A stretch of 64,000 bases of DNA, from the NCBI RefSeq assembly GCF_014805685.1, contig NC_060885.1, forward strand, positions 12,503,132-12,567,131, read 5' to 3'. The translations under genes were made by a program, and so were the position numbers. The stretch comes from Silurus meridionalis (Eukaryota > Chordata > Actinopteri > Siluriformes > Siluridae). Positions within the stretch are counted from its first letter, which is position 1; every line of letters starts with the position of its first letter. Below, one piece after another: positions 1 to 12,636 of this stretch. The notes under the pieces are model-generated. The model searched no databases, was not told the DNA's origin, and saw nothing but the letters and a program-made list of their open reading frames with translations.

Positions 1-16
1 CTACAACTCAGAGAAT

Positions 17-817
17 TTTTTTTTTAAACAAAGCAAACCAGGAAAAGTACTAGTTTAAATGTTTCTGGAAGAGGTGGTCTTCACCCTTCACTTGAAGATA
101 GAAAGTGACTCCGCTGTTCAGACATATAGGGGAAGTTAATTTCACCACCTCGGTGCCAGAACAGAGAAGAGCCTTGAAGTATACTTACTTCTTACCCTGA
201 GAGAAGGTGGGACCAGTTGAGCAGTGTTAGAAGGTCTCAGGCAGCATGGTGCAGTGCGAGGAGTGATTAGGTTTCTGAGGTAAGAAGGTGCTGGTCCATT
301 TTTGGCTTTGTAGGCAAGCATCAGTGTTTTAAATCTGGATGCCGGAGGAGGGAGCACAGCAGTAGGGTGGTGTGGGGGAACTTGGGCAGGTGGACGAATA
401 GCATTCAAAGATAGACCTGCCAGCGATGAATTGCAGTGTTCCAGCCTCGAAATGACAAGAGACAACAAGCACCTGAGCAGCCTGTGTGCATAGAATTGGT
501 TGAATCGATCTGATGTTGTAAAGAAGGAACCGACAAGAGGGAGTCACATTAGCAACATGTGAGGAAAAGGACAGTTCATTATCCATGGTTACCCCAAGGT
601 TGCGAGCAGTGGCTGAAGGGGGCATCAGAGAGTTGTGAAGAGTTATTCTGAGATCCTGACCTCCAGATGAATCACCTGTGTACGGATGGTCAGATCTCTT
701 CATGAGGTCAGACCCCGAGAACTGCCATGCAACAAAACAATAAACTTTCTTATCTGAGAAGAGGATCTCTTTAATCTGAGGAGAGAAAGCCATTTGTTCA
801 CATGCCCTTTCACCCAT
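17..817 (-). mobile_element. 5'-truncated L2-like non-LTR retrotransposon
   Basis: Minus-strand frames at 817-329 and 468-142 together give the C-terminal part of a fish LINE reverse transcriptase. Seen are ARNLGVTMDNELSFSSHV, RFLLYNIRSIQP and TQAAQVLV, then LVISRLEHCNSSLAGL, FKTLMLAYKAKNGPAPSYL and RLFSVLAPRW. The match crosses from one frame to another near 455, so the copy is frameshifted. It also lacks the catalytic part of the RT and the endonuclease. The 3' end runs into an A/T-rich tail near base 17. The clade (L2/Maui-like) is from memory of the motif pattern. Confidence 0.7.
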
Positions 818-1354
818 CCTTAAGCCCCCCTTTTGAGGATATGACCGGGTCTTGGAAAGGTGACTTAGAATTCAAACCCGGAATACAAACTACTATACTT
901 GCATACTGTAATAGTTACATTATAGGATTGTATAAATTTAACCTTTACATGTTTGGTATCAATTTAAAGGTCTTATATGATTTTAGCCCCATATCAATAG
1001 AACAGACCACAAAAAAGATCTCAGGTTTGGGGAAAATTCTGTCCTACTGATGTGAGGGTTGTCTCAGAGATAATCTTTATCAGGTGTTGGTTTTTACTCT
1101 AGGTTGTATTTGGTTTTAGGTCACCTCCTGCCCCAACAAAGGGTTTGCAAAGCTTTTATTACTTAGAATTTACAAGTGTTTATGATGGTTTGGGTATTTA
1201 AGGAGATTTGGCGAAACACTAAGGGAAGCATTCTGTAGTCAGAATGTCCTACACAGTCTCTGTGTGTCTCTATTGCTAGGTACAGTGACTCTTTACAATC
1301 TCTTTACATCTTTTGTAAACTGCATTGCTAATCTATTTGGTTTTATGCTGATCA

Positions 1355-1594
1355 TGTCGTGGTGGCCTGTTGGTTAGGATGCGGAGCTCTCACCGCTGCG
1401 GCCCGGGTTCGATCCCTGGTCAGGGAACCAACCCCAGTCATTAGGGTTGCAAAAGCCTTAGTGCCGGTCCCAAGCCCGGATACCCCGGAGGGTTGCGTTA
1501 GGAAGGGCATCCAGCGTAAAAACATGTGCCAAATCAAACATGCGGATGGTCCACTGTGGCGAGCCCTAATGGGAGAAGCCGAAAGAAAGTTTTA
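1355..1594 (+). mobile_element. tRNA-derived SINE, copy 1
   Basis: The copy has a tRNA-like head with an A-box-like GGTTAGGATGCGG and B box GGTTCGATCCC. A body follows with AGGAAGGGCATCCAGCGT and TGTGCCAAATC, and it ends in GGGAGAAGCCGAAAGAAAG. The first bases of the head have drifted, so the acceptor stem no longer pairs. Body and tail words match fish RTE-type LINE sequence. It abuts a second copy in the same orientation. Confidence 0.85.
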
Positions 1595-1598
1595 AGGT

Positions 1599-1850
1599 TC
1601 CCTGGTGGTCTAGTGGTTAGGATGCAGCGCTCTCACCGCTGCAGCCCGGGTTCGATCCCCGGTCAGGGAATCGACCCCAGCCATTAGGGTTGCACAAGCC
1701 AGTGAACTCTTTCCCAAGCCCGGATAAATGGGAAGGGTTGCGTTAGGAAGGGCATCCAGCGTAAAAACATGTGCCAAATCGAACATGCGGATAACAAATA
1801 TGGATGATCCGCTGTGGTGACCCCTAATGGGAGAAGCCGAAAGAAAGTTT
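1599..1850 (+). mobile_element. tRNA-Glu-derived SINE, copy 2
   Basis: Bases 1599-1670 form a 72-base tRNA-Glu(CTC)-like head. It has acceptor TCCCTGG paired with TCAGGGA, an anticodon stem CAGCG/CGCTG around CTCTCAC, and B box GGTTCGATCCC. The same body and tail as copy 1 follow, ending in GCCGAAAGAAAG at 1846. Because the body is attached, this is a SINE head and not a free tRNA gene, although a tRNA scanner would probably call it. The head is better preserved than in copy 1. Confidence 0.88.
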
Positions 1851-3227
<1,377 letters not shown>

Positions 3228-4161
3228 ATTGGTCTGACACCTAAGCTTTTATAAAAGTAGCATTTTATAATGTCCATGTAATTCCTGAACAGTGACTTGA
3301 TTGTGCATTGTTAACTGTGAATCTCTAGTTGGAGAGAATGAAAGCTTGAGATTAAGCTGCTACCCAAGGAGTCAAAGAAAAAAATCTCAACTCTTGCTAA
3401 AAAGGAAATGTTTCAGCAGTTGGACACTATGTTGGCATGGTGATTGGGTGATTTTCATCTAATCTCTGAACTTGATGAATCTTTCTAATCAATATGGACA
3501 TATGCCGTAAAAAAGCAAGACTTGCTTTTGGGTGAAAAAACACACATAATTGAGTCAAACACAGCACACAGATTCTGGAATTTGTACTAAAATAAATTTA
3601 GATTATAGTATTGATTCATATAATGGAAATTACTGTGAAAATAGATATGATAAAAAGTAAATAGAGTTCAGTTCGATGCTAGCATGTCACTGGTAACCAT
3701 TCACTGTTTGGCAACAAAAAAATAAAAAAACTGCATAATTTTTGTCCATTACAGTTACATTGTTATCAAGCCTGAAGGAATGGTAATATCCCTCTTTTTC
3801 AATATCGAGAGCTTTCAGTTTGCTGCAGCAGGGATAAACTGAAGCACAGGAAGATCTCTCTGTGGTACTTTGAACTCCAAATATAATCCATTAAATAAAC
3901 ATTAAACGCCAACTGTTATATGTGAAGACCCTCAAGATAAAAGTTCACCATGGTCATATGCTGCATCTATTTTTAATTGCCTTTTAATTGGACACATATT
4001 TTAAAGCAGATTTGCTGCTCACAAACTAATAAAGAATGGGAATTTTAGGAATTACAAGCATTCCCTCAATCCTAATCACATTTTAAGGCAGCCAAGAGGG
4101 TAAGATTGTCTACTTATATTTATAAGCTCTAGCTGAACAGACTGTTCTGCAGTTATTATAC

Positions 4162-4163
<2 letters not shown>

Positions 4164-4220
<57 letters not shown>
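4164..4220. repeat. (TG)n microsatellite
   Basis: A pure TG run of about 57 bases. The minus-strand open frame across it encodes only a Thr-His run and is not a gene. Confidence 0.97.
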
Positions 4221-4224
<4 letters not shown>

Positions 4225-4599
4225 CCTGACTGCAAAAATATAAAGACATTTCTAGAAAATACACTCATATATATTTAAATGGCTGTAGGCTTTGCATTGC
4301 CATTATTGATGCTGCTGTTAACGATACAGCCTCAGATCTGAAGTAGTGCCTCTGAGCAGTTATTGCCCACAAAAGATCTATGATAGATGCTAACTTAATT
4401 GTTTGGTGGGATTTTTGTTCTTTTTTACAGTGGATGTGAAAATATGAGAAGATAACTTTTTAGGCTGCTAAGAGACCTATGGCAAGGAGTTAAATGTAGC
4501 TATCTGGCCAGTTATGTTATTTATCTGGCAAGTACATTGCTACTCCCTGCATGTGACAATCTCTCAAAGCTCTTTATGCAGACTGTGGGGTAGTTTAGA

Positions 4600-5225
4600 C
4601 AGATGGAAGCCCTTTCTGGAAAAAAAAAATACATCAAAGCCTACTTAAAACTTCGCAAACCGTGAGACAAAATGTTAGACCAGTGTAGACATTTTTAGGA
4701 AAAAGAAATTCTAAAAGATTAAATTTAGTGAAAAACTCAAGTACTCATGGTAAAGCATGGAGGTGGCAGCATGCAAATATTCAAGTGAACAAAGGATTGG
4801 CTTCAGATGAAGTATAGCAAAGTTTTGCAAATGTTCAGTCAGAGTTCTGATACTAACTAGATTAAAAACTTGTAGAATGACTTGAAAGTTGACTGACTTG
4901 ACTTTTGAAATGACTTGAAAGCTGTTGTAATGGGATCATAGGAGATCCCATTACAACCTGATGGATTTTGGAGCATTATTGCAAGTGTGGAAAATTGGCA
5001 AATCAAAATGTACTAATTAGGTGGACTATTATCCTAAAAGACCAAGTGATGGATTACAATGTGCTTTAACAATTGTTTTATTAATGCCTTTTTAAAATTA
5101 TTTACAATTATTATAAAATTATTAGGTTAGTATATGTTGATTTAATATATTTTTCAGATTAAAATAGATTGAGATTGAGATATTTAATTGAAATAAACCC
5201 TGCCATTTGAACTGAGGTTTGTATA
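4600..5225 (+). mobile_element. Decayed Tc1/mariner fossil
   Basis: In order, the DNA resembles a degraded fish Tc1 transposase gene: AAAGCCTACTTAAAACTTCG, then AAGCATGGAGGTGGCAGCATG (the KHGGGSIM region), GATTGGCTTCAGATGAAG, AACCTGATGG, and a C-terminal-like stretch ATCCTAAAAGACCAAGTG. No open frame survives. Terminal repeats could not be placed, so the limits are approximate. It contains the perfect hairpin listed at 4925. Confidence 0.45.
4925..4956. repeat. Perfect 13-bp inverted repeat
   Basis: TTGTAATGGGATC at 4925-4937 is the exact reverse complement of GATCCCATTACAA at 4944-4956, with a 6-base loop. It lies inside the Tc1 fossil. Confidence 0.85.
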
Positions 5226-6457
5226 CTTTTTTATATCCACTTTACATTTAGTCATTCGTGTTGGCCTTTCATGGTGAAATTTAAATAAATATTATTAATC
5301 ATTGTTTATTAATCATTAATTTAAAAAGCAAGCTGTAACTGAACAGGTAATTGCCAGTCCAAAAGCAGATACAATATAACTATAATTCCTTGTGTTGCTT
5401 TCGTCTTTTTCATACATCATGAGTCACTCTTGAATCATCAACACAGATATAAAACACCCATGCCATTCTCAAAGTAAAGTCTGTGAAGAAATGTCACACT
5501 TTCCATTATTCTTTAATTTTATAACAGTACTGGGAATTATAAACCACCATTATTAAAGTTCTTATATTTATCATTGAAATGGTCCCTTAAATCAAATGGA
5601 TTTAATACAGACCTTATAGTAACTCTATAAAATAACATCAAGTTGAACCTGGGTTTTTGTGAGCAGAAAGTTCATAAATATAAAGCTCTGTGCTTCTAAT
5701 AAAGAACAGTGTGATAAAATGGACTGTTGTTCAGACATCTACTCCTGCTGGGTCCACAGGGCAAGGCAGAGATTACGTCTGAATATCGTTAACTGCATCT
5801 ACAGATATCTTTGAAAGCAGACTGAGCCAAAGACAAAGAAGAGAGAGACAGCAATATATAAAGAAATAAAACAGAACCACTTATCTAACATCACACACTG
5901 TTTCTGTAATCAAAGGTGCAAAGCCATGGCAGGGTAATTTTGCAAATGCTTGCTTAATAAGTGTGGGTATTCACAAGGACATTAGGCATGGGGTTTGGCA
6001 TTAGCTTATGGTTTGGTGAACATTTTGTGGCTACTGGTGGGCAATTGAATCTTATCACTCCCTGCATAATACTGTGCTGCACGAATAGCACTTTAGTTAT
6101 TAGAAGTAAACTGAGGCATGATTCATTATTTGATTTGACCCCTAAAACGTTTTGTGGCTTAATGCACACAGCCTTTAAATGTCACATTGTAAGTGTATTT
6201 TATTATTACACATTTTGGTTTTTAGAGTTCTGTACATTTTTAACCTGAAATACTGAATATCATAGTCCTTGTGTTAGAATATCTTACCAAATTAAGTCGA
6301 AACATCACAACATATTTACACCTATTTTGCTTTTGGCAGCAGTATGAAGTGGCATGTTTATTCTGTTAAAAACAAAGCATGGCTTTTCAACCTGACAAAT
6401 CTGTGAGCTGCTTTTCTCCCTTAAAAGAGGACAAAAATAACAGTGTCCATATATATA

Positions 6458-6462
<5 letters not shown>
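5226..6462. other. Intergenic, nothing recognised
   Basis: AT-rich DNA between a Tc1 fossil and the TA arrays. Two opposite short frames at 5954-6248 overlap each other and resemble nothing known. Confidence 0.45.
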
Positions 6463-6493
<31 letters not shown>

Positions 6494-6596
6494 TTCTTTC
6501 GGCTGCTCCCGTTAGGGGTCGCCACAGCGGATCCTCCGCACGTTTTGATTTGGCACATGTTTTACGCTGGATGCCCTTCCTAACGCAACCCTCCCC

Positions 6597-6664
<68 letters not shown>
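6463..6664. repeat. Two (TA)n arrays flanking an RTE/SINE tail fragment
   Basis: TA runs occupy 6463-6489 and about 6599-6664. Between them, 6494-6597 is the complement of the RTE/SINE 3' region, with TTTCTTTCGGCTGC, GGGGTCGCCACAGCGG and ACGCTGGATGCCCTTCC. The fragment is either the displaced 3' end of the LINE that follows or a separate insertion that landed in a TA array. Confidence 0.85.
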
Positions 6665-6666
<2 letters not shown>

Positions 6667-7455
6667 AAATTTTGTGTCAATAGCCCACTTAGAAATCCTT
6701 ACTGATAAAAATGCTGATGTCAAATACTTATTTTCTGCGCTGTAGTCCATGGAGACTCCTGTCTGACCTCGTCCATCAACCTGTCCATTACCACTGCAAA
6801 CAGGAAAGGGCTCAGAGGCAATCCTTGATGCAATCCAACCTCCACCTTAAACCAGTCGTTTCTTCTGCACACTTCACTGCTGTCACACTGTCCTTATACA
6901 TGTCCTGCACCACCTCAAATACTTCTCTGACACACCTGACTTCCTCATACTATACAACAACTCCTCTCTCGGCATCCTGTAGTACGCTTTCTCTAAATCC
7001 ACAAACACACAAGGCAACTCCTTCTGACCTTCTCTATACTTTTTCATCAACATCCTCAAAGCAAATATTGCATCTGTGGTGCTCTTTTTTGGCATGAAAC
7101 CATACCGTTTGCTCACAGATGGTCACCCTTTTTTCTCAGCCTGGCTTCCACTACTCTTTCCCATAACTTCATGGTGTAACTGATCAACTTTATTCCCCTG
7201 TAGTTACTGCAGGTCTGCACATCTCCCTTGTTCTTAAAGATCGCTACCAGCACACTCCTTCTCCATTCCTCTCACCTTCCAAAGTCTTGTTGAACAACCT
7301 GATTAAAAACTCCACTGCCATCTCTCCTAAACATCTCCGTTCTACTGGTATGTCATCTGGTCCAACTGACTTTCCACTCTTCATCCTCCTAATCGCTGCT
7401 CTCAATTCCTCCTTACTAATCCTATACACTTCCTGCTTCACCATCTCCACACCAT

Positions 7456-7460
<5 letters not shown>

Positions 7461-7504
<44 letters not shown>
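7461..7504. repeat. (CT)n microsatellite inside the RTE LINE
   Basis: A pure CT run of about 44 bases interrupts the RTE coding region just before the reverse transcriptase part. On the LINE strand it reads GA repeats (Arg-Glu), in a region normally rich in Glu and Arg, so it probably grew from a short coding GAGA run. Confidence 0.9.
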
Positions 7505-7508
<4 letters not shown>

Positions 7509-8094
7509 CCTTCATTATTCATCAGCTGCTCAAAATACTTCCTCCATCTTCTCAATTCACTTTCCTCAACACATTTCCATCTCCATCCTTTATTGCTTTA
7601 ACTTGCAGCACATCCTTACCAGCTCGTTCCCTCTGCTTGGCCAATCGGTACAAATCCTTTTCTCCTTCCTTGGTGTCCAACTTCACATACGCCTCCTCAT
7701 ATGCCTTTTCCTTGGCTTTTGCCACATCCCTCTTTACCTGCTGCCGCATCTCCTTGTACTTCTGCCCACCTTTCTCATCACTCTGTTGATCCCAATTCTG
7801 TTTTGCCAACCTCTTTCTCCTTATGCCCCAAGAACTTCTGAACTTCCTCGTTCCACCACCACGTCTCTTTGTCTTCCTTTCTATTTCCAGATGTCACACC
7901 AAGTACCTTTCTAGCTGCCTACCATATCACTTCTGCAGTAGTTGCTCAATCATCCAGCACCTCCTCACCGCCACCGAGCCCCTGTCTGACCTCTTCCCTG
8001 ACTCTCACACTAAAGTCTTCCTCCTTCAGTTTCCACTATCTTATTTTTCTTTCAGTCCTCACTCGCCTTCTCTTCTGTTGATGCAGTTCTAAAC

Positions 8095-8808
8095 TGCAGT
8101 CATTGAATCTGTCCTGTGCTCATCAGTCACCATCTGGTTTGGAGCAGCAACAAAACAGGACAGAAATAGACTGCACACACAGTTAAAACAGCAGAAAAAA
8201 TCATTGGTGCTCCCCTGCCCACTTTACAGGACTTGTACCATACAAGAACTAGAAACCGGGCAGGAAAAATTAGTACTGAACCTTCGCACCGTGGTTTTAG
8301 CTCCTCCCTTCTGGCAGGCACTACAGAACTTTGTTCACCAAAACTGCCAGGCACAGGAACAGTTTCTTTCCCAGGCTATCACCCTCATTAATAACTCACC
8401 TTAATTACATTTCCTGCTTCAAATCTATATGTACTGCCTTATCAGAACTGTCAGTCATCACATCATCCGTATATGTTACACACACTATTACTGCTATATA
8501 TTGTACAAAGTTCTAAAGTAAACTCGTTATATACCTGATGCACAATACTGTTATATCACACTTTATGTACATTACTGATCTGTTATTTAATTTGTACCCC
8601 TATACAATACTCATATTGTCTATATTGTCTCACTTTGTCTGTATTGTCTTGTATAGTCTGGGTTTGTCTTGTTTTGTCTGTCTTGTATAGTCCAAGCTGA
8701 ATGTATAGTTTTATTTATGCGTACTTTGAGAGTCACTAACAGCTGGAACCAAATTCCTTGTGTGTGTCTACACACTTGGCCAAGAAACCTGATTCTGATT
8801 CTTCTTCA
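8095..8808 (+). mobile_element. CR1/L2/Rex-like LINE 3' end nested in the RTE LINE
   Basis: The plus strand encodes a decayed LINE reverse transcriptase C terminus: VTIWFGAATKQDRN-like, then an LPS-GRRYRS-like region, and RNSFFPRLSPSL (8331-8400), with frame changes. About 380 bases of TGTCT-rich 3' UTR follow, then the tail AAACCTGATTCTGATTCT. RTE LINE sequence flanks it on both sides (endonuclease at 8818 and above, linker below 8092), so it inserted after the RTE copy. A related 3' end is at 38826-39162. Confidence 0.75.
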
Positions 8809-9924
8809 CCTCCAAAATCATCCTACAGACCACCAGTGTCTAGCAACACTGTCCCGCGCCAACACCTTACAGTCTCCAATCTCTTTCAGGTTGATTCTCC
8901 TACATAGAACATAGTCCACCTGTGTGCACCTTTCTCCACTCTTATACATCACCCTATGAACCTCCTTCTTAAAATAAGTGTTCACCACTTCCATTTCCAT
9001 CCTTTTAGCAAAATATACCAAAATCTGCCCTTCCACATTCCTCTCCTTACATACCTACCCATCACCTCCTCATCACCTCTGTTCCCTTCACCTACATGCC
9101 AATTAAAGTCTGCCCCAATCACCAATCTTTCATTCCTAGGTTCAACATCTACCACTTCATCTAACTCACTTCAGAATTTTTCCTTCTCCTCCATCTCACA
9201 ACCCACTTGTTGAGCATAAGCACAAACATGTGCCAAATCTAAACTTCAGAATCACCCCTACACTATTTCTCTTTCCATCCACACCATTAAAGAACAGTTT
9301 AAACCCACCTCCAATGTTCTTGGCCTTACTCCCTTTCCACTTGGTCTCCTGAACACAAAACATATCTACCTTTCTCCTCTCCATCATATCAGCTACCGCT
9401 CTCCCTTTACCAGTCATAGTACCAGCATTTAAAGTACCAACTGGAACCTCCACTCTCCTCCACTTCTCCTTTCCCTGCTGTCTCTGTAGACATCTTTCCC
9501 CTCTCCTCTCCTTCTTCTCCTTCGGCCAACAGTAGCCCAATTTCCACTGGTATCCTGTTGGCTAACAATACTCGTGGCGGTCATTGGTAACCCGGGCCTC
9601 AACCGATCCGGTATGATTTTCTGATTTGTGATCCGCATATTAGATTTGGCACATGTTTGCCCTTCCTAACACAATCCTCCCCATTTATCTGGACTTGGGA
9701 CCGGCACTAAGAGTGCACTGGCTTGTGAAACCGCGATGGCTGGGTTATATTGATAAAATTAAGTCATTAATTAAATTGGCAGCAATTACATTTGATTAAT
9801 TCTTCCATTTATATCATTTGATTTACATTTGTTTTTTTAATTATTATTATTATTTTTAATGATTAAATAATGGATTAAATATATAATCTACTTAACTGTT
9901 TTACTTATTTTAGCATACTTTAAG

Positions 9925-10100
9925 TGGGAGGTTGTAGCTCAGTGGTTAGGGCATTGGACTTTGGCTTGGAAGGTCACAAGTTCAAATACCACCACCAAGC
10001 TGCCACTGTTGGGCCCTTGAGCAAGGCCCTTAACCCTCCCCGACTCAGTTGTAAGTCGCTCTGGATTAGGGCATCTGCCAAATGATCTAAATGTAAACAA
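9925..10100 (+). mobile_element. V-SINE/Mermaid-like tRNA SINE
   Basis: The head is GTAGCTCAGTGGTTAGGGC (A box) with CACAAGTTCAAATACC as a worn B box. Then come TGGGCCCTTGAGCAAGGCCC, and the conserved end GTAAGTCGCTCTGGATTAGG and CATCTGCCAAATG. This layout is typical of fish V-type SINEs. The family name is from memory. Confidence 0.8.
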
Positions 10101-11476
10101 ATGTCTTCATTCCTTCATTCAATATGTGGAATTGTCAGGATTTTCTCCTTTTAAGAGAAATTCTTTAAGCTGTTTATATTCTTGAAGCTATATTTTAAAT
10201 ATATATTGGAATATTGGATTCTGAAGGTTGTGTAAATGAGAAAAAAAAAAGAAAGAAAGAGGCTAATATTTGACTGAGTTCAATCAACAGTAATGAAAAA
10301 GAAATTATACACTGTGGATGTTAATATAAACATAAAAGAGAACTGACCAGCTTTATTGATTTTGTTAATAATATAGGCTTTGTGATCTATTATAGCCAGG
10401 TGATGAAGTTTATAGGGCTATAGCCACAGTTGAAGAGACATTTAAGTATTGATTTAAGGGAATATATTTTTATTAGTGAGTCAGCGGCAGTGCCATATAG
10501 TAAGAGTTTAAGAACCTGGTGTCTGGGCTTCATGTCTTCTTCTGATGAACTATTGATCATTGAGCTTAGCTGCAAAACACTACAATTTTCTAGTATTGGC
10601 AATTGTGTTGAATTGCTAACTAGCTAGCCAATATGATGCTAATATGATAATAACTATTTTCCATCTTGGCACTTAAGTGGGGTTTCCAAAAACAGGCTAC
10701 AACATACATTATATTGCACAGTGATTTACCCAAAGCCACAAATAGTGATGTTAATCAAATTAGTTGGCTACAAATCAGATTATATAATGATCATTTATAA
10801 AAGTATTTATTTGTATAATTTTTCTAGAGATTTGAGAGAAATTTTTACCACAATGTAAAAAAATATATATATAAGTTTTTTTGGCTACATTGTCTAAAAT
10901 TTTATCTCTTAAATTTAGTAACTAGACACCATTGATAGAAAAATTCCACAGATGTGATTTAGTCCAGTCCAGCTTTTAAATCCAAATGATATCCTCTAGT
11001 ATAAAAACTGACCCAAAATAGCTATAGAGATAGCTATAGGACTAATGTGTGTAGGTAATATTTATAATTGTATAGGTTTTGCATTGTACTGTAGTACACT
11101 GCATTGTAATATACCACAAAAGAACTTAAAGAATAACCTTAAAATGATGTTCTCTGGAGACTACATTATGTCTCACGAAGATCCACCTTTTCTTTTAATG
11201 CCATCGCACCACCTTGATTTCCTGACTAGCAGGTGAAAGGCTGTGAAAATGAAATAGGCTTGGATTGCACTTTCAAATCTTTTTTACCACAGATGCAGGG
11301 AAAAAGAAAAGTGTTGTTTTCCATTTTATACTGAAATTGTGTTATCTTCTTAGGGGGAAAACATTTCCTAGTGGAGAAACATCAACCGTTTTTCAACAGT
11401 TTCCAACTTTAAATAAAAGATAAATGGTAATTGTATTGCAGTGCAGTAGAAAGCAGTTATCCATACTGTTTATACA
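10101..11476. other. Intergenic, nothing recognised
   Basis: AT-rich DNA with an A-rich patch at 10240-10260. No motif-bearing frame or repeat was identified. Confidence 0.45.
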
Positions 11477-12075
11477 CAGCCTGTCTAAAAGTTTGGAAAC
11501 ATCTAGTCGTTTATCAAATTTTGAGACACATGCATGCTCCTTTAGTTGTATGCAAAAAAACTAGGTGAAATGCAAAAAAAATACAAGGATTGGACAGTGA
11601 ATAACTAGAACAAGTTTCTGTGGACAGATCAGTCCAAATCTGACAATTGTGACTCTAACAGAAAAACTTATGTAAGACAGAAAACAGGAGAGAAGATGTT
11701 GGCAAACCTCCCACGGTCATGATTTAATAATTTAACACATGCATTAAATGCATTACAGTCTGGACTGCAGCAAATTGGTCAAACTTCACCATGCAACTAC
11801 TGTATATGGAATGGCCTGCCCAGTCACCGTACCCACATCCTATTGAACTGCTCTGATGAACTGGATTGAAAGGTCAGAAAAAAATTATCCAGCTAATGAA
11901 GAACACCGTTGACAAGTTTTACAAGAGGTGTTGCAACATATTTCAGGAAAATGTTTGGAGAAACTAACTGTCTAGATGCCCAAAGTGTAAAAAGCTTGTA
12001 TTCATGCTTCAATAAAAATAAATATCTGTACATTTAGACATAGACTTGGTGTATCCAAACTTTTGACAGGCACTG
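11477..12075 (+). mobile_element. Internally deleted, decayed Tc1 element
   Basis: The ends are near-inverted: CAGCCTGTCTAAAAGTTTGG at the left and CCAAACTTTTGACAGGCACTG at the right. Inside, GTGGACAGATCAGTCCAAA corresponds to the WTDxS/SDE motif region, GGCCTGCCCAGTCACCGTACC to the DxNPIE region, and GATGCCCAAAGTGTAAAAAGC to the C terminus. The central transposase part is missing and no frame is open. The inverted fragment at 34730-35024 appears to be the same family. Confidence 0.7.
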
Positions 12076-12556
12076 AAAGAAACAGTATCTCAAAATTCTT
12101 CAGTGATTCATGCTTATACAGGATACAAGCATGTGGGTCAAACCAGAGCTTGGGTTAGTTTCTATCCCAGTCTTCCCTTTCCGCTTATCTATGAAAAAGA
12201 TGCTACCAGGGAATTGGTTACTTTTATTTACCTCTAGGTGTGAATTTGTTTGCAACCCTGCACAGTTGCCATTAAGGGTGTATACCCTGTATCCTGTATA
12301 AAAAGGATAGTGCTTAGTGAACATAAATGGATTTCACATAATGCGGATGCAAATTTTATACAGTATTTTTATGCATAAAGTCTTAATTTCACTGTATTAT
12401 TTCTTGTTGTTTATTATTAGAATTTCTTGAAATAATAAGTGAGATAAGCAACATGTTGCCATTTATGTAAATATAGACTGTCTTACCTAAATGTATTGAC
12501 CATAAATGCAGTCTCTGCTTGCTGTAACTTTCTTCTAAGCTTCAAGGAAGTAGATG

Positions 12557-12605
12557 CCTGCCTGCCTGCCTGTCTGCCTGTCTGTCTGTCTGTCTGTCTG
12601 TCTGC

Positions 12606-12636
<31 letters not shown>
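12557..12636. repeat. (CCTG/TCTG)n(TC)n compound microsatellite
   Basis: Tetranucleotide units CCTG grade into TCTG, then into a pure TC run. Confidence 0.95.

Larger units (their letters stand above)
6735..9755 (-). mobile_element. RTE-clade LINE, broken, with an inserted second LINE
   Basis: Read on the minus strand, the 5' leader (9755-9560) contains the CCCAAGTCCAGATAAATGGG and ACCGGATCGGTTGAGGCCCG words of fish RTE elements. An AP-endonuclease piece follows (9540-9196: TLNAGTMTGKGRAVADMMERR, FCVQETKWKGSKAKNIGGGF), then its C-terminal part (9036-8818), then a lysine-rich linker (7809-7552: KEKAYEEAYVKLDTKEGEKD). Reverse transcriptase pieces come next (7450-7244: AAIRRMKSGKSVGPDDIP; 7116-6883: GFMPKKSTTDAIFALRMLM, FVDLEKAYYRMPREEL), and GLPLSPFLFAVVMDRL down to about 6760. 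Sequence beyond the point where the YADD box is expected is missing. Frameshifts, stops and a CT microsatellite make it inactive. Confidence 0.85.

Noticed and set aside
1599..1670. Free-standing tRNA-Glu(CTC) gene
   Set aside because: It is followed directly by the SINE body and tail shared with the copies at 1355 and 41778, so it is a SINE head.
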